NCBI GenBank assembly: GCA_964605665.1
Contig: CAZSDP010000016.1
Span: 1-64,000 of the forward strand
Direction: 5' to 3'
From: CAZSDP01 sp964605665
Lineage (GTDB): Bacteria > Planctomycetota > UBA8108 > UBA1146
Length of the DNA: 64,000 nucleotides
In this document: one piece after another, positions 43,733 to 53,171 of the stretch
How the letters are laid out: every line of letters begins with the position of its first letter
Position numbering within the stretch: the first letter of the stretch is position 1
Translations under genes and position numbers: made by a program
The notes under the pieces: generated by a model
The model's database searches: none
The model's input: only the letters and a program-made list of their open reading frames with translations
Told to the model about the DNA's origin: nothing

Positions 43733-45505
43733 TCATCGCTTCGGGCAATCGGACTCGAGAGCGCGGAAAACCACCAGGGTTCGATCGTCTCGGGGAGGGG
43801 CGTGGTCGGTGTATCTCCCGACCGCTTCGAGGATCTCGACGGCGATCCGATCTGCGGAATAACCCGCAAACCCTCGGAAGAGCTCCAACAGGACCGTTTT
43901 CCCCAGCATCTTCCCCTGGGAATCCGCGACCTCCCACACCCCGTCTGTGGTGAGAAGGAGGGCGTCTCCTGGAGAAAGCACCGCGAATTTGCCGCTGTCG
44001 TATTCCATCCCTGAGAACAAGCCGAGGGGAATTCCCGTCGCCGAAAGCGACTCGAGCTCGCCACTCTCCGCCCGGTAGATGCACGGGGAATCGTGACCCG
44101 CGTTCACATATTCGATCCACTGCGAGCCCGGTGACCAGGCGAGAACCAAGAGCGTCATGAACTGATCGGCATCGGTGTCGCGATCGAGTTGGTCGTTGAG
44201 AGCTTGCACCGCTTCCGCCACGGGAACTCCCCTCGCCAGAGCAGAACGCAATCCCGCCCGGGCAGATGCCATCAAGAGAGCAGCTCCCACTCCGTGGCCG
44301 GAGACATCCCCCACGATGATGGCGATTCCATCGGGAGTGTTCACGAAGTCGAAGTAGTCTCCCCCCGTCTCATCGCACGGCTCGCTCCGCCATGCGATCT
44401 CCAGGTTCTCCTCAAGTTCAGGTGGCTCTGACGGGTAGAGTTTTTGTTGGATATCTCGAGCGATCTCCATGCTCTGACGGAGGCGTTCTTTCTCGATCGA
44501 GTCATGATGGAGCATCGCGTTTTCGATACTGGTCGCCGCGAGTCCGTTGATCGCCATCAAGACTTCGAGATCGAGACGAGAAAATCCGTCCTCCTCCATC
44601 GAATTCACGATGTTGATGGCCCCGATCGTGCGCTTCTGTGAGTTCAGCGGGATGCAAAGAAAACTGTCCACCAGAACATCAGCACCGGTGACGATCAAAT
44701 CTTCACTCGTGTCTCCAGCTCCGAAACGAAACGCCTGCCCGGTCTGTAACACTCTCTCCAAAACAGACTGGCCAGCCTGATCTTGAAAACAGCGCGCTGT
44801 CGCCAGGGGCAAACCCCACTCCACGGGACACTCGATCTGTTCCTTTTCGTCGAAGAGAACAATGGAGCCAACTTGCCCTCGAACCACATAAAGAGAGAGC
44901 TCCATCAACTTGGAGAGGAGAACGTCGACCTCGAGAGACCCCAAGTGCTTTCCGATCTCACCGATTGCACCCAACTTTGCCTCGGAGTGATCGAGGTTCT
45001 CTTTCAACGTAGAAAAGTGACGGAGACGACGCCAAGAACCGCTGAAGACTGAGAGAAGACTCTCGAGCAACTGCTGATCGACGTACGGCTCTTGATTCGA
45101 CTTCGCACGGTGGAGGAGGAGCAACGCTCCTCCATCAACTTCCTCTCTCGAGATACGCCAGATTTCTGAAACCTCGAGCGAATGACCCTCCACCTGCAGG
45201 CTGAGAGAAGCCCCTCGATCCAGCGGTGCCTCAACGCCACTTCCTTGGAGCTTCGCTATGGCATCAGCATTGAGACGAGGAGGGTGAAGTCGATCGACCA
45301 AACCCGGAATCTCTGACGAGTGCAACACCACGCCTTCTCCAGAAGCGAGAGCCACCCAAGTAAATCGTTGAGTTCCGATGAGCTCCGGAAGCAACTGCTC
45401 CAGCTGCGCGAAGTACTCCGTTGCAGAATCGGCAGAGTGCAGAAGGGTGCTGACCTCTAATAAACGAGCGAGCGTCGGAGGGGTCGGAGTACAAGAGGAA
45501 GACAT
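43733..45505 (-). CDS. SpoIIE-type phosphatase with GAF domain
   Basis: A 590-residue cytosolic protein. After an N-terminal region of unclear fold, residues about 205-350 look like a GAF sensor domain (LSLYVVRGQVGSIVLFDE, DSFLCIPLNSQKRTIGAINIVN), followed by a linker helix (RLRQSMEIARDIQQKLYPSEPP) and a PP2C-like SpoIIE/RsbU domain with metal-binding Asps in GGDYFDF, VGDVSGHGVGAAL, TTDGVWE and PRDDRTLVVF. Such proteins dephosphorylate anti-sigma antagonists. The ATG at 45505 has only a distant GAGG; a GTG three codons upstream is possible. No anti-sigma or STAS partner is encoded next to it. Confidence 0.85.
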   Translation of the reverse strand: MSSSCTPTPPTLARLLEVSTLLHSADSATEYFAQLEQLLPELIGTQRFTWVALASGEGVVLHSSEIPGLVDRLHPPRLNADAIAKLQGSGVEAPLDRGASLSLQVEGHSLEVSEIWRISREEVDGGALLLLHRAKSNQEPYVDQQLLESLLSVFSGSWRRLRHFSTLKENLDHSEAKLGAIGEIGKHLGSLEVDVLLSKLMELSLYVVRGQVGSIVLFDEKEQIECPVEWGLPLATARCFQDQAGQSVLERVLQTGQAFRFGAGDTSEDLIVTGADVLVDSFLCIPLNSQKRTIGAINIVNSMEEDGFSRLDLEVLMAINGLAATSIENAMLHHDSIEKERLRQSMEIARDIQQKLYPSEPPELEENLEIAWRSEPCDETGGDYFDFVNTPDGIAIIVGDVSGHGVGAALLMASARAGLRSALARGVPVAEAVQALNDQLDRDTDADQFMTLLVLAWSPGSQWIEYVNAGHDSPCIYRAESGELESLSATGIPLGLFSGMEYDSGKFAVLSPGDALLLTTDGVWEVADSQGKMLGKTVLLELFRGFAGYSADRIAVEILEAVGRYTDHAPPRDDRTLVVFRALESDCPKR

Positions 45506-45810
45506 GGGAACGTGCACCTCTTCACAGGAACGCTCTGCCCGGGAGGCAACCCGATGTGGTCGATCGCTGGCGGAGGGCAATCTCGAACCCGATTGGGGTG
45601 AGCCTAGAACTCCTGTCTAGACTCCCGATGAGAATAACATCGGCGGCGAAGAACAGTCGAATCGAGGCCCCTCAGACCCTTCAGATCACCCGAGGTTCAA
45701 CACGATCTCCAACGGCAGGTGAAGAAAGATCTCGAACTCGCCGAAGAAGTCTCTACAGAGTGTTCACTGGGCAATTGACCGCCGAGTCGCCACGATGATC
45801 GGAAGCTTCC
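45506..45810. other. Divergent region between two SpoIIE-type genes
   Basis: Must hold both promoters. From about 45695 to 45778 the plus strand, in another frame than the downstream gene, encodes VQHDLQRQVKKDLELAEEV, which looks like the linker helix that precedes SpoIIE domains; it ends at a TGA. Confidence 0.45.
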
Positions 45811-46557
45811 TTGGCCCCCCGTGTTGAATTGAATCGAGCTCAACACCCTTCCCTTTCGACGCTCACCCGAGGTGCGAGTTCGACGGTGGTTCGAGTCTCC
45901 GCCTGCTCTCGACCCCTTGGGCGCGCCGGTGGCGACTTCTACGATCTGCTTCCGTTCGACCCCGATCACCTAGGAATCTTCATCGGGGACGTCTCTGGGC
46001 ACGGCCCCCATGTCGATCCGATCGCCAATGTGACTCGAGCGCTGATGCGACAACAGGCGCGACGATTTGGCGCTGGTGATCCACAAGCGATGCTCGTCAG
46101 CCTCAATCAGAACTTGTTCGATCAACTTCCTCGACACGTCTTTGTCACCGCGATATTCGGGATCCTGCACCGCGGAAGCGGCGCCTTTCGCTTCGTTCGA
46201 GCTGGTCACTCCAGCCCCCTGGTGACCCGATCTGACAAGGTGGTCCCCTTGAGTCCGGGGGGAATGGCGCTCGGGCTCGACAACGGCCCACTCTTCCAAC
46301 GAAGCCTGGAAGTCGAGCGAGTCGTATTTCGCGAAGGCACTCGAGTTCTCCTATATACCGATGGGCTGGTCGAAGCGGACAACGACTGCGGAGTGCACTA
46401 TGGATTGGAGCGATTGACCAAATCGATCCAGGACCACACATCACTCCACAGCGAAGATCAGTTTCTTTCCGCGATCTTGTGCGATTGGCGCCAACACCTC
46501 TGCGGAAGAGCTCCCAGCGACGACGTCACCGTTATCGGACTCCACCACTCGCTCTGA
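45811..46557 (+). CDS. Short SpoIIE-type phosphatase
   Basis: A 248-residue protein that is almost only a PP2C-like SpoIIE/RsbU domain: GRAGGDFYDLLPF, FIGDVSGHGPHVDP, LLYTDGLVEAD and APSDDVTVIGLHH carry the metal-binding residues, so it is probably active. It starts at a TTG with GGAAG upstream, and no sensor domain is present. The linker helix normally found just before this domain seems to be encoded upstream in a different frame, so the gene may have lost its N-terminus by frameshift. It precedes the PATAN-protein gene by 174 bp on the same strand. Confidence 0.8.
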   Translation: MAPRVELNRAQHPSLSTLTRGASSTVVRVSACSRPLGRAGGDFYDLLPFDPDHLGIFIGDVSGHGPHVDPIANVTRALMRQQARRFGAGDPQAMLVSLNQNLFDQLPRHVFVTAIFGILHRGSGAFRFVRAGHSSPLVTRSDKVVPLSPGGMALGLDNGPLFQRSLEVERVVFREGTRVLLYTDGLVEADNDCGVHYGLERLTKSIQDHTSLHSEDQFLSAILCDWRQHLCGRAPSDDVTVIGLHHSL

Positions 46558-46660
46558 TCCCGCCCCCTCCTGATTCGACGATTCGCCCCTCACGGTTGTA
46601 ATCTTCTAAGTAGGCTCCGGTCTCTCTCTTGCATTCGCAATGAACTCCGGGGCGGGGATT

Positions 46661-46681
46661 TCCGAGACCACCGATCTCGGA
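46661..46681. promoter_or_regulatory. Inverted repeat upstream of PATAN-protein gene
   Basis: TCCGAGA and TCTCGGA flank a 7-base spacer about 50 bp before the start of the large PATAN/propeller gene. Could be an operator or a weak hairpin terminator of the phosphatase gene; no T-run follows. Confidence 0.35.
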
Positions 46682-46731
46682 GTGTTGAGAAGATCTTAGG
46701 TGGCGGAGTAGACCGCCTCCTCGCTTCGGGC

Positions 46732-49700
46732 TTGGAGCTCGTTTTGGTTCAGGGTGACACGAGAAACCTCCCACTGACCGGCCTCTTCCAAACCTTGGAA
46801 CTGGGCCAGCAAGAGGGAGTGCTCACCGTCAGTTTCCAGCGGATGACGCGCTGTTTTCTTCTTCGGAATCGAACAGTTTCCCTAATCGGAGAACGGCCAG
46901 GCCACTCTCCAAACCTCCAGAGCATCCTCGCTGGCCTCAATCTCTTGAGCTCGCAAGAGTACGAAAACGTCTTGAGGACTCGATCGTCTCAATCTGTCCC
47001 CGGCGACACCCTCATCCAGTGCCAGCTCATCACGCCAGAACAAGTTCTAGGACCGATCCGTGAACAAGTCTTGGAGATGCTCTACGAGATCTTCGAATGG
47101 CGTGGGGCGAGATATCGCTTCGAAGTCACACGAGTTGAATCAGAACGACAACTCTTCAGCGATCAACACCTCTCGAACGCGATGGAGTTTCCCGTACAGG
47201 GAATCTTGATGGAAGTCGCTCGTCGTGAAGATGAATGGCATCGCATTCGAGAAGCGATTCCGCACCCTTATCAGATCTACAAAATCAGCTCCGACAAATC
47301 GCTCAACGGATTTGTCACTCCAGAGATCCCCGACGCAGATCGCATGAAACAACTGTTGCAGTTGTTCGACGGAGAGACTCCACTTTCGTCCGTACTCGAG
47401 TCTTCGCCCGTCCCCGCGTTTTTCGTCTTTTCGATTCTACGCATGCTTCTCGAAAGGGATCTTGCCGCCGCGATTTCCACCGAAGAAAAAAAGACGCTCG
47501 TCAATCGACTCAGCACCCGTCGTCAATCGGATGTTCTCGCGATGCTCTATCGAAGCATCCTCGAGGAATCGCCGGAAGATGACGAGATTCGCCGCCGACT
47601 GGTCAAAGTTCTCGAAAAGAAAAAGGACCATCAAAGCGAACTGATCGACCACTACCACGTGCTCACGACAAGCGCACACCGTCAGGGGAAGTCCGACCTT
47701 CAGCAATCGCTCTCGCTACGACAAATCGAGCTGGCTCCTCGCGACCTGTCGGTTTACGAACGAATCATTCTTCAATTCGGGCTAGAGAGTTCGAGTCGGA
47801 CTCTCTCCAAAGTACTGACGACCTATGTCGAACAAGCGGACCGGCTCAGCCAAGCCGGGCGTGCAGCAGAGTTCCTGCTCGAGGCATGTCAGAACGCGAA
47901 GAATCGGAGTGATTGCTACGAACAGATCGGTGACCTCCTCGCCCGTAAAGGGAATGGAAGTTGCGCCGCCGATGCCTATGACGAAGCGTGTCGAAACGCC
48001 GATGCCGAGTCGACTGAATCGGTTGTTCGCCGAGTCTCCGGTAAGTTGCGCAAGTTGAATCCAGAACTGGCAGAACACTGGCTCATAAAAGTTGGAGTCG
48101 GATCGAAGAAGCCCTCCAAGCGTTGGGCCCCCACCTCACAGAGACTCGCCTCCCTCTTCGTCATCGTGCTCCTTTGCTTGATCGGGATGCGTGAATGGAG
48201 AGTTTCCACCGAACAAGACTCCGTTGTCGTTCGCGCCGAGGAGCTGATCGCCTCTGGAAACGCCGAAGCCGCTCGCTTCCTCCTGGAAGAGTACTCCAAG
48301 AACCAGACTTCGTTTCTGCTGGCCTTTGACGTCGACCGTGTATTTGCAGCTCTGCAAGAGCAGCAAACCACCGACGATCGACCGGTTTCAGAAGTCGAAG
48401 CAGAGCAGGTCAACACTCAGGTCGAGAGTGCACCGGAACACTTCGACTACGAAAAAATCTTGTCAGAAGTTCAGCGACTCCGAATCCAAGGAGACTTCGA
48501 CAACGCTCTGTCTCAACTGAAGGAAGTCGACCTCAACCGAATCGACCTCCATCTACAAGAGCTCGTCAAAGCAGAGCGGATGAGACTGACCGGATATCTG
48601 GAACAAGCATCTGAACTCGCAAGGAGAGCGGAAGAGCTTGTGGACATCGGTGATCTGAAGGGTGCGGGAGATCTCTACCATGAACTCGTGAAGAGCTACC
48701 CAGACTGCCAGGAAGCGAAACAGGCGCAGATACCGCTCTTCCTCGATGTTCTTCCTCGCGACGCAATGGTTAAACTCGACGGCAAGACGGTGGATCCAAC
48801 TTCGGTCGCGCGAGTCCCCGCAAACAACCTCCTTCTCTTGGAAGCGAGTGCTTCTGGTTTTGAAAGCACTTCCCGAATCCTCGACCCCCGAAAAACGCTC
48901 AACTGGGTCGTCCACCTCCAGAAGAATCCGACTTTGCAGGTTCCTCTGAGCGTACCGATCGAAGCGGCACCCATCGGGTTCGATCGTCTGATCATCTTAG
49001 GTGGACGTGACGGGAACATTCGGGCCTTTGAGAAGGTCAGCGGCCGCGAGATCTGGACTTTTCAGCTACCTGGGATTGGCGAAATCGCGGGCGAGCTCCG
49101 ACGACTCGCTGGCCAAATCGCATTTGCGAGTTCGGACGGCGTGATCTACCTGCTCGATGCGAGGGAAGGTCGCCTCCTACAGCAGTTGCAACTTCCTGAC
49201 GGCGCGGTTCCTCGAGGAGGTCTCACGCAACCAGACTCAACTGGAAGAGTTGCAGTGGTGACCAACAATGGTCGTATCTATGGAGTCGAACTTCGAGCAA
49301 GTCGAATCAGTTGGGAAGCAACTCTCGACTTTACTGGTGGGCACTCACCGACACGAGTCGAAGACAAGGTCATCATCTCCACCGACTCAGGATCGCTCGC
49401 CTGCCTTTCCCTCGAGAGTGGCGACCTACTATGGCGGCGCCACCTCGGTGTTGGGCTATCCACTGGAGCATGCGGATGGGGAAACCGAGTCGCAGTAGGA
49501 ACCCATGATCGACGGATCATCGCTCTCAACTCAATCGACGGGGATCTGGCTTGGGAACTCGGCGTCGATTCAGCGCCGAAAGGCGACTGTGTACTGAATG
49601 AGGACAAGATCTGCGTCGTCACGCGAGATGGAACCATCGTCGTCGCGAACGCCGCGGATGGATCACTCCTTTGGTCGAGCAGTGGGCACCCAGGCTTCTT

Positions 49701-49968
49701 GAGGGGAGCTTGGCTCTCGGAGAACCGCGTTTTCACCGTCGACCAAAATGGGCGACTCCTCACCCACCGGGCTTCCGATGGAACCCCCGAGTGGAGCTAT
49801 CTCTGTAATGCTCCCTCTGGGGCGCCGTTATTCGGAGATAGCGACACCATTGTCGTGATCGATGACGGCCCAACTCTGCACCTGATTCCGGTAGGAACGA
49901 CCGATCAGAGCTCCTCTGAAGCGATCGAGAAGACTCCGAGCCCCCCGGGGCAGTTTGCCGAGCGATGA
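46732..49968 (+). CDS. PATAN/TPR/transmembrane/PEGA/beta-propeller protein
   Basis: A 1078-residue multidomain protein. Residues about 8-165 form a PATAN (DUF4388) domain (LPLTGLFQTLELGQQEGVL), a module linked to two-component and GTPase signalling. Helical TPR-like repeats fill about 215-465. One transmembrane helix, LASLFVIVLLCLIG, lies near 472-488. Outside it come more TPR-like helices, a PEGA domain (about 668-730, PRDAMVKLDGKTVDP) and a C-terminal PQQ-type beta-propeller (about 755-1060, with repeats such as GGRDGNIRAFEKVSGREIW and SGDLLWRRHLG). Topology predicts PATAN in the cytoplasm and the propeller outside. The start is a TTG without a clear ribosome site. It leads the MglA gene group, and could couple an external signal to the GTPase; that is inference. 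Confidence 0.8.
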   Translation: MELVLVQGDTRNLPLTGLFQTLELGQQEGVLTVSFQRMTRCFLLRNRTVSLIGERPGHSPNLQSILAGLNLLSSQEYENVLRTRSSQSVPGDTLIQCQLITPEQVLGPIREQVLEMLYEIFEWRGARYRFEVTRVESERQLFSDQHLSNAMEFPVQGILMEVARREDEWHRIREAIPHPYQIYKISSDKSLNGFVTPEIPDADRMKQLLQLFDGETPLSSVLESSPVPAFFVFSILRMLLERDLAAAISTEEKKTLVNRLSTRRQSDVLAMLYRSILEESPEDDEIRRRLVKVLEKKKDHQSELIDHYHVLTTSAHRQGKSDLQQSLSLRQIELAPRDLSVYERIILQFGLESSSRTLSKVLTTYVEQADRLSQAGRAAEFLLEACQNAKNRSDCYEQIGDLLARKGNGSCAADAYDEACRNADAESTESVVRRVSGKLRKLNPELAEHWLIKVGVGSKKPSKRWAPTSQRLASLFVIVLLCLIGMREWRVSTEQDSVVVRAEELIASGNAEAARFLLEEYSKNQTSFLLAFDVDRVFAALQEQQTTDDRPVSEVEAEQVNTQVESAPEHFDYEKILSEVQRLRIQGDFDNALSQLKEVDLNRIDLHLQELVKAERMRLTGYLEQASELARRAEELVDIGDLKGAGDLYHELVKSYPDCQEAKQAQIPLFLDVLPRDAMVKLDGKTVDPTSVARVPANNLLLLEASASGFESTSRILDPRKTLNWVVHLQKNPTLQVPLSVPIEAAPIGFDRLIILGGRDGNIRAFEKVSGREIWTFQLPGIGEIAGELRRLAGQIAFASSDGVIYLLDAREGRLLQQLQLPDGAVPRGGLTQPDSTGRVAVVTNNGRIYGVELRASRISWEATLDFTGGHSPTRVEDKVIISTDSGSLACLSLESGDLLWRRHLGVGLSTGACGWGNRVAVGTHDRRIIALNSIDGDLAWELGVDSAPKGDCVLNEDKICVVTRDGTIVVANAADGSLLWSSSGHPGFLRGAWLSENRVFTVDQNGRLLTHRASDGTPEWSYLCNAPSGAPLFGDSDTIVVIDDGPTLHLIPVGTTDQSSSEAIEKTPSPPGQFAER

Positions 49969-49987
49969 AACAGCATCGTATTCTTGA

Positions 49988-51181
49988 ATGTCACCCTCTA
50001 CCTGCATGCAAAGCACCCTGGGTTGGGGTGCATCGTGGGCGATCGAGAAGGGAGTCCGTGACACCGTGGGATTGATCTCAGCCATCTTTCGGCGCAAACG
50101 CGTCACTGAACTACCCGGCACTGATCTGCTGCGCGAAGAGACCTCTGAACCTCTTCTGCGAGTGACCAAGCAACTGCTCACTGCTGGCCGTAATGACCGA
50201 GCACTCGCTTTGCTCAGGGTCGGCACATTGCGTTTTCCGAACGACACCGAACTTACTGGATTATTGGCCGGTGCGGAGCGCGACGAAGCGTCTCCGCAAA
50301 TTGAAGGCTCCCTTGTCACTCTAGAAGCAAATCCCTGCGCCAAGAATCATGCGCGAGTGAGCCAACTCTTCCGGAGAATCGGTGACATCGAAAACGCGAT
50401 CGAACAGGGCAGAGCCTCGATCTCTTTGGGACCTCAACGACCCTACGGTTATCGAGCCATCGGCAAAGTCTACCTCGACCGCTTTCGAGTCGACGCCCAG
50501 ACCGTCGATGGAATGAACGCTCTTCGATACTTCTCAAAGGCGTGCGCACTCGATCCCCGACATGCAGACTCTCTCATCGCACTGGCGGAAATTTTCGTCA
50601 TTCTACGTGCACCGGATGCCGCACGACGCTTTCTCGCTCCGATCTCTGAATCTCTTCCCGGAGATCCTACGGTCGAGATCCTCGAGCGTCGATGTCGAGA
50701 CATTCCCAAAGAAACGACTTCGAACGTCCAAGAGTTGTTCCTCGACCACGAGCGCGCCATCAACGGCGAATCGGTCGATAAGGGTCGGGACAATTCCAAC
50801 ACACTCGATGTGCCGACAGACCTTTCAGATCGAATCGAAACCCTCGTGGCAAAGATCGATGGCACTTCGAGTCTCTGGGTCGTCGACGATCAACGCCAGG
50901 TGGTCGGAGGGCACGGCCTTTCAGACAACCCAGAAGAGCAGCAAATCGATGATCTCGGGATCGTGGCAGAAACCCTGCATTCTTGCTCGACCCGAATGGG
51001 TATTGGATCTTTCGAGCAGCTTCTGTTGAGGGGCGATGATCGCCTCGTCGTGGTGAACGCCATCGGCGATGGCCTCACCGGCTTCTACTTCGGCAACAAG
51101 CCCTCTAGACAAAGCGACGTGGAACAAGCCCTCGAACGCATCACGATGTCCTGCACTGGAGATAAGGGGGTCTTGAGTTGA
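49988..51181 (+). CDS. TPR protein with C-terminal roadblock-like domain
   Basis: A 397-residue soluble protein. The N-terminal two thirds hold TPR-like helical pairs (NDRALALLRVGTLRFPNDTEL, ARVSQLFRRIGDIENAIEQG, ALRYFSKACALDPRHADSLIAL). The C-terminal 115 residues (SSLWVVDDQRQVVGGHGL to VEQALERI) follow the strand-helix order of roadblock/LC7 domains but are diverged. It starts 19 bp after the propeller-protein gene and its stop overlaps the next roadblock gene by 4 bp, so all are co-transcribed. The start ATG at 49988 lacks a good ribosome site; internal GTG or TTG starts (about codon 27) are possible. Confidence 0.72.
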   Translation: MSPSTCMQSTLGWGASWAIEKGVRDTVGLISAIFRRKRVTELPGTDLLREETSEPLLRVTKQLLTAGRNDRALALLRVGTLRFPNDTELTGLLAGAERDEASPQIEGSLVTLEANPCAKNHARVSQLFRRIGDIENAIEQGRASISLGPQRPYGYRAIGKVYLDRFRVDAQTVDGMNALRYFSKACALDPRHADSLIALAEIFVILRAPDAARRFLAPISESLPGDPTVEILERRCRDIPKETTSNVQELFLDHERAINGESVDKGRDNSNTLDVPTDLSDRIETLVAKIDGTSSLWVVDDQRQVVGGHGLSDNPEEQQIDDLGIVAETLHSCSTRMGIGSFEQLLLRGDDRLVVVNAIGDGLTGFYFGNKPSRQSDVEQALERITMSCTGDKGVLS

Positions 51182-51531
51182 AGGATCTACTAGAGAACCT
51201 CAATGAAATACCCGGCGTCGAGGGAAGCATGGTCCTCACGAGTGACGGAATCATGGTCGCCGCCGCGCTCGGCTCACACCTCGATGAGGATGTTGTCGCG
51301 GCGCTCTCCTCATCCCTGACGATGACCCTCAAGAGAAGCCTCGAGCCCTTTGTCGGCAACATTCCAGAAGAACTGGTTTTGACCGCCAGCGAAGGAAAGC
51401 TCGTCTTCATCAGTCTCGCCTCTGCTTACTTGGTGATCGTCACCAAGCGAGCTCTCAAGCTCGAATCCGGAATGGTAGAGATCCGCAGCATCGCTCAGAA
51501 AATCCGCCAGCGCTGCGAGATGTCAGTCTGA
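51178..51531 (+). CDS. Roadblock/LC7-domain protein
   Basis: A 117-residue single-domain roadblock protein (LLENLNEIPGVEGSMVLTSDGIMVAA, then FVGNIPEELVLTASEGKLVFISLASAYLVIV). Bacterial roadblock proteins of this type act as homodimeric partners or activators of MglA-like GTPases. It starts at a TTG overlapping the previous stop (TTGA) with GGGGG upstream, so translation is coupled. It lies 111 bp before the GTPase gene. Confidence 0.88.
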   Translation: MKDLLENLNEIPGVEGSMVLTSDGIMVAAALGSHLDEDVVAALSSSLTMTLKRSLEPFVGNIPEELVLTASEGKLVFISLASAYLVIVTKRALKLESGMVEIRSIAQKIRQRCEMSV

Positions 51532-51642
51532 ATCAAAACAAAACCGACTGCTGTTCGGTTGAAACGGAAGGAACCCCCCGCACCGCAATTCGGTGTACTC
51601 ACCGTGGATCAGTCAACACGGTAGCTGGGGAGTGAGGAATCG

Positions 51643-52590
51643 ATGGTCCAGATCAATTTTTCTCTCAAAGAGGTCAATTGCAAGGTCGTGTACTACGGCC
51701 CCGGCCTGAGTGGCAAGACGACGAATCTCGAAGTCGTCCACGGTAAAGCGCCACAAGGAAGTGTCGGGGACCTCACCTCGATCGCGACAGAGGGCGACCG
51801 CACTCTGTTCTTCGATTTCTTACCCCTGAACCTAGGTCAGGTCGCGGGGATGAAAACGAAGTTCCAGATCTACACTGTTCCGGGACAGGTTTACTACAAC
51901 TCGACCCGCAAACTCGTTCTTCAAGGTGCGGATGGAGTGGTCTTCGTCGCAGACTCCAAACAGGGAAAGATGGACGAAAATCTCGAGTCACTCGAGAATC
52001 TCCTCGAAAACCTGCGGGAGTACGGCATGGACCCCAACACGACTCCGATCGTGCTCCAGTACAACAAGCGCGATCTTCCCGAGGTCTATACCGTTGAAGA
52101 ATTGAACGCTAGCCTCAACAAATGGAACTGCCCCACCTTCGAAGCGGTCGCAAGAGATGGAGTGGGAGTCTTCCCAACTCTCAAGCACCTTGCGGGCATG
52201 GTCCTCGAGTCGCTCAATCGCCAGCACTCTTCCAGGAGCGTGCCTCTCCACCGACCAGAACCGGTGGCAGTTGGCGCTCAAGTCGCTAGCAGTCCATCCC
52301 CGACCGGCCCAGCCAAACCGATGCCGTCCGCGGGGGGGCAGCCTCAGATCGGGATTCGCCCTCCACAGATGGCGCGCACTCCGTCACCGCCAAACCAAGG
52401 ACTAAGAGGACAGGCTCAACCGCTGCCGGTTGGCCTTCGAGTCCCCCAACGTCATTCAATTGCGGTTGCCAGACCAAGGAAAAAATCTAAACGAAAACTC
52501 TGGATTATGCTCGGCGTCACGACGTTGGTTGCCGCCGGTGCATATCTCCATCATGCCGGCTTACTACTTCCAAGTCTCCTTGGGAATTAG
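51643..52590 (+). CDS. MglA-type Ras-like GTPase with C-terminal membrane anchor
   Basis: A 315-residue protein. Residues 1-190 are an MglA-family GTPase with P-loop GPGLSGKTTNL (19-29), the DFLPLNLG switch region, TVPGQVYYNSTRKLVLQGADG and the guanine-specific NKRD. Myxococcus MglA, which sets cell polarity, stops at about this point. Here a Pro/Gln-rich linker (about 195-275) and a basic stretch RPRKKSKRK lead to a hydrophobic helix (about 286-303, LWIMLGVTTLVAAGAYL) at the C-terminus, so the GTPase is probably tail-anchored. GGGAGTGAGGA precedes the ATG. It is flanked by roadblock genes, its expected regulators. Confidence 0.9.
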   Translation: MVQINFSLKEVNCKVVYYGPGLSGKTTNLEVVHGKAPQGSVGDLTSIATEGDRTLFFDFLPLNLGQVAGMKTKFQIYTVPGQVYYNSTRKLVLQGADGVVFVADSKQGKMDENLESLENLLENLREYGMDPNTTPIVLQYNKRDLPEVYTVEELNASLNKWNCPTFEAVARDGVGVFPTLKHLAGMVLESLNRQHSSRSVPLHRPEPVAVGAQVASSPSPTGPAKPMPSAGGQPQIGIRPPQMARTPSPPNQGLRGQAQPLPVGLRVPQRHSIAVARPRKKSKRKLWIMLGVTTLVAAGAYLHHAGLLLPSLLGN

Positions 52591-52643
52591 CCGGTAGACC
52601 AGTTTCATCGCAGAGTAATCAAGAGAGAAAGTGGAGGACCAAC

Positions 52644-53153
52644 GTGGTCAGTGATAGTGATCATCTGAGAGAAAAACGCATCGTCTTCTACAAAGAAGAC
52701 GTCGATCGAATCAATGAAGTACTCAATGAATTCCTGAAGCTCTCCGACTCCAAGTGCAACATCCTCATCGATAAAGAGGGGCACATGGTCACCAAGGCGG
52801 GCTCGACCGGCGGAATCGATCTTCAATCAGTATCGGCCTTGGTCGCCGGTTCCTATGCCGCGACTCGCGAAATGGCTCGACTTTTGGGGGAAGATGAATT
52901 TTCGGTTCTCTTCCACCAAGGCCGCAAAGACAGCATTCAATTGACCTTGGTTGGAGACCGAACCATTCTGGCTACCGTCTTCGATGAGCGAACCACCATC
53001 GGCATGGTTCGGCTCTACGCAAAAGAAGCGAGTGAGAAACTCGAAGAGATCTTCCGAGCGATCATCGAGCGTCCAGCACGTCAAGGAGAAGAACTTGGAC
53101 AGGACTTCGGTGAGTCTGCCAAGGGTGCACTCGACTTCTTCTTTGTCGATTAG
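52644..53153 (+). CDS. MglB-like roadblock protein
   Basis: A 169-residue roadblock/LC7 protein (INEVLNEFLKLSDSKCNILIDKEGHMV, SVSALVAGSYAATREMARLLG, FSVLFHQGRKDSIQLTLV). The AGSYAATREMA helix and position next to mglA resemble MglB-class GTPase-activating partners. Starts at a GTG with GGAGG at good spacing, 53 bp after the GTPase gene. A strong hairpin follows the stop, ending the five-gene group. Confidence 0.87.
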   Translation: MVSDSDHLREKRIVFYKEDVDRINEVLNEFLKLSDSKCNILIDKEGHMVTKAGSTGGIDLQSVSALVAGSYAATREMARLLGEDEFSVLFHQGRKDSIQLTLVGDRTILATVFDERTTIGMVRLYAKEASEKLEEIFRAIIERPARQGEELGQDFGESAKGALDFFFVD

Positions 53154-53171
53154 TCTGTAGCTTCAATACGG

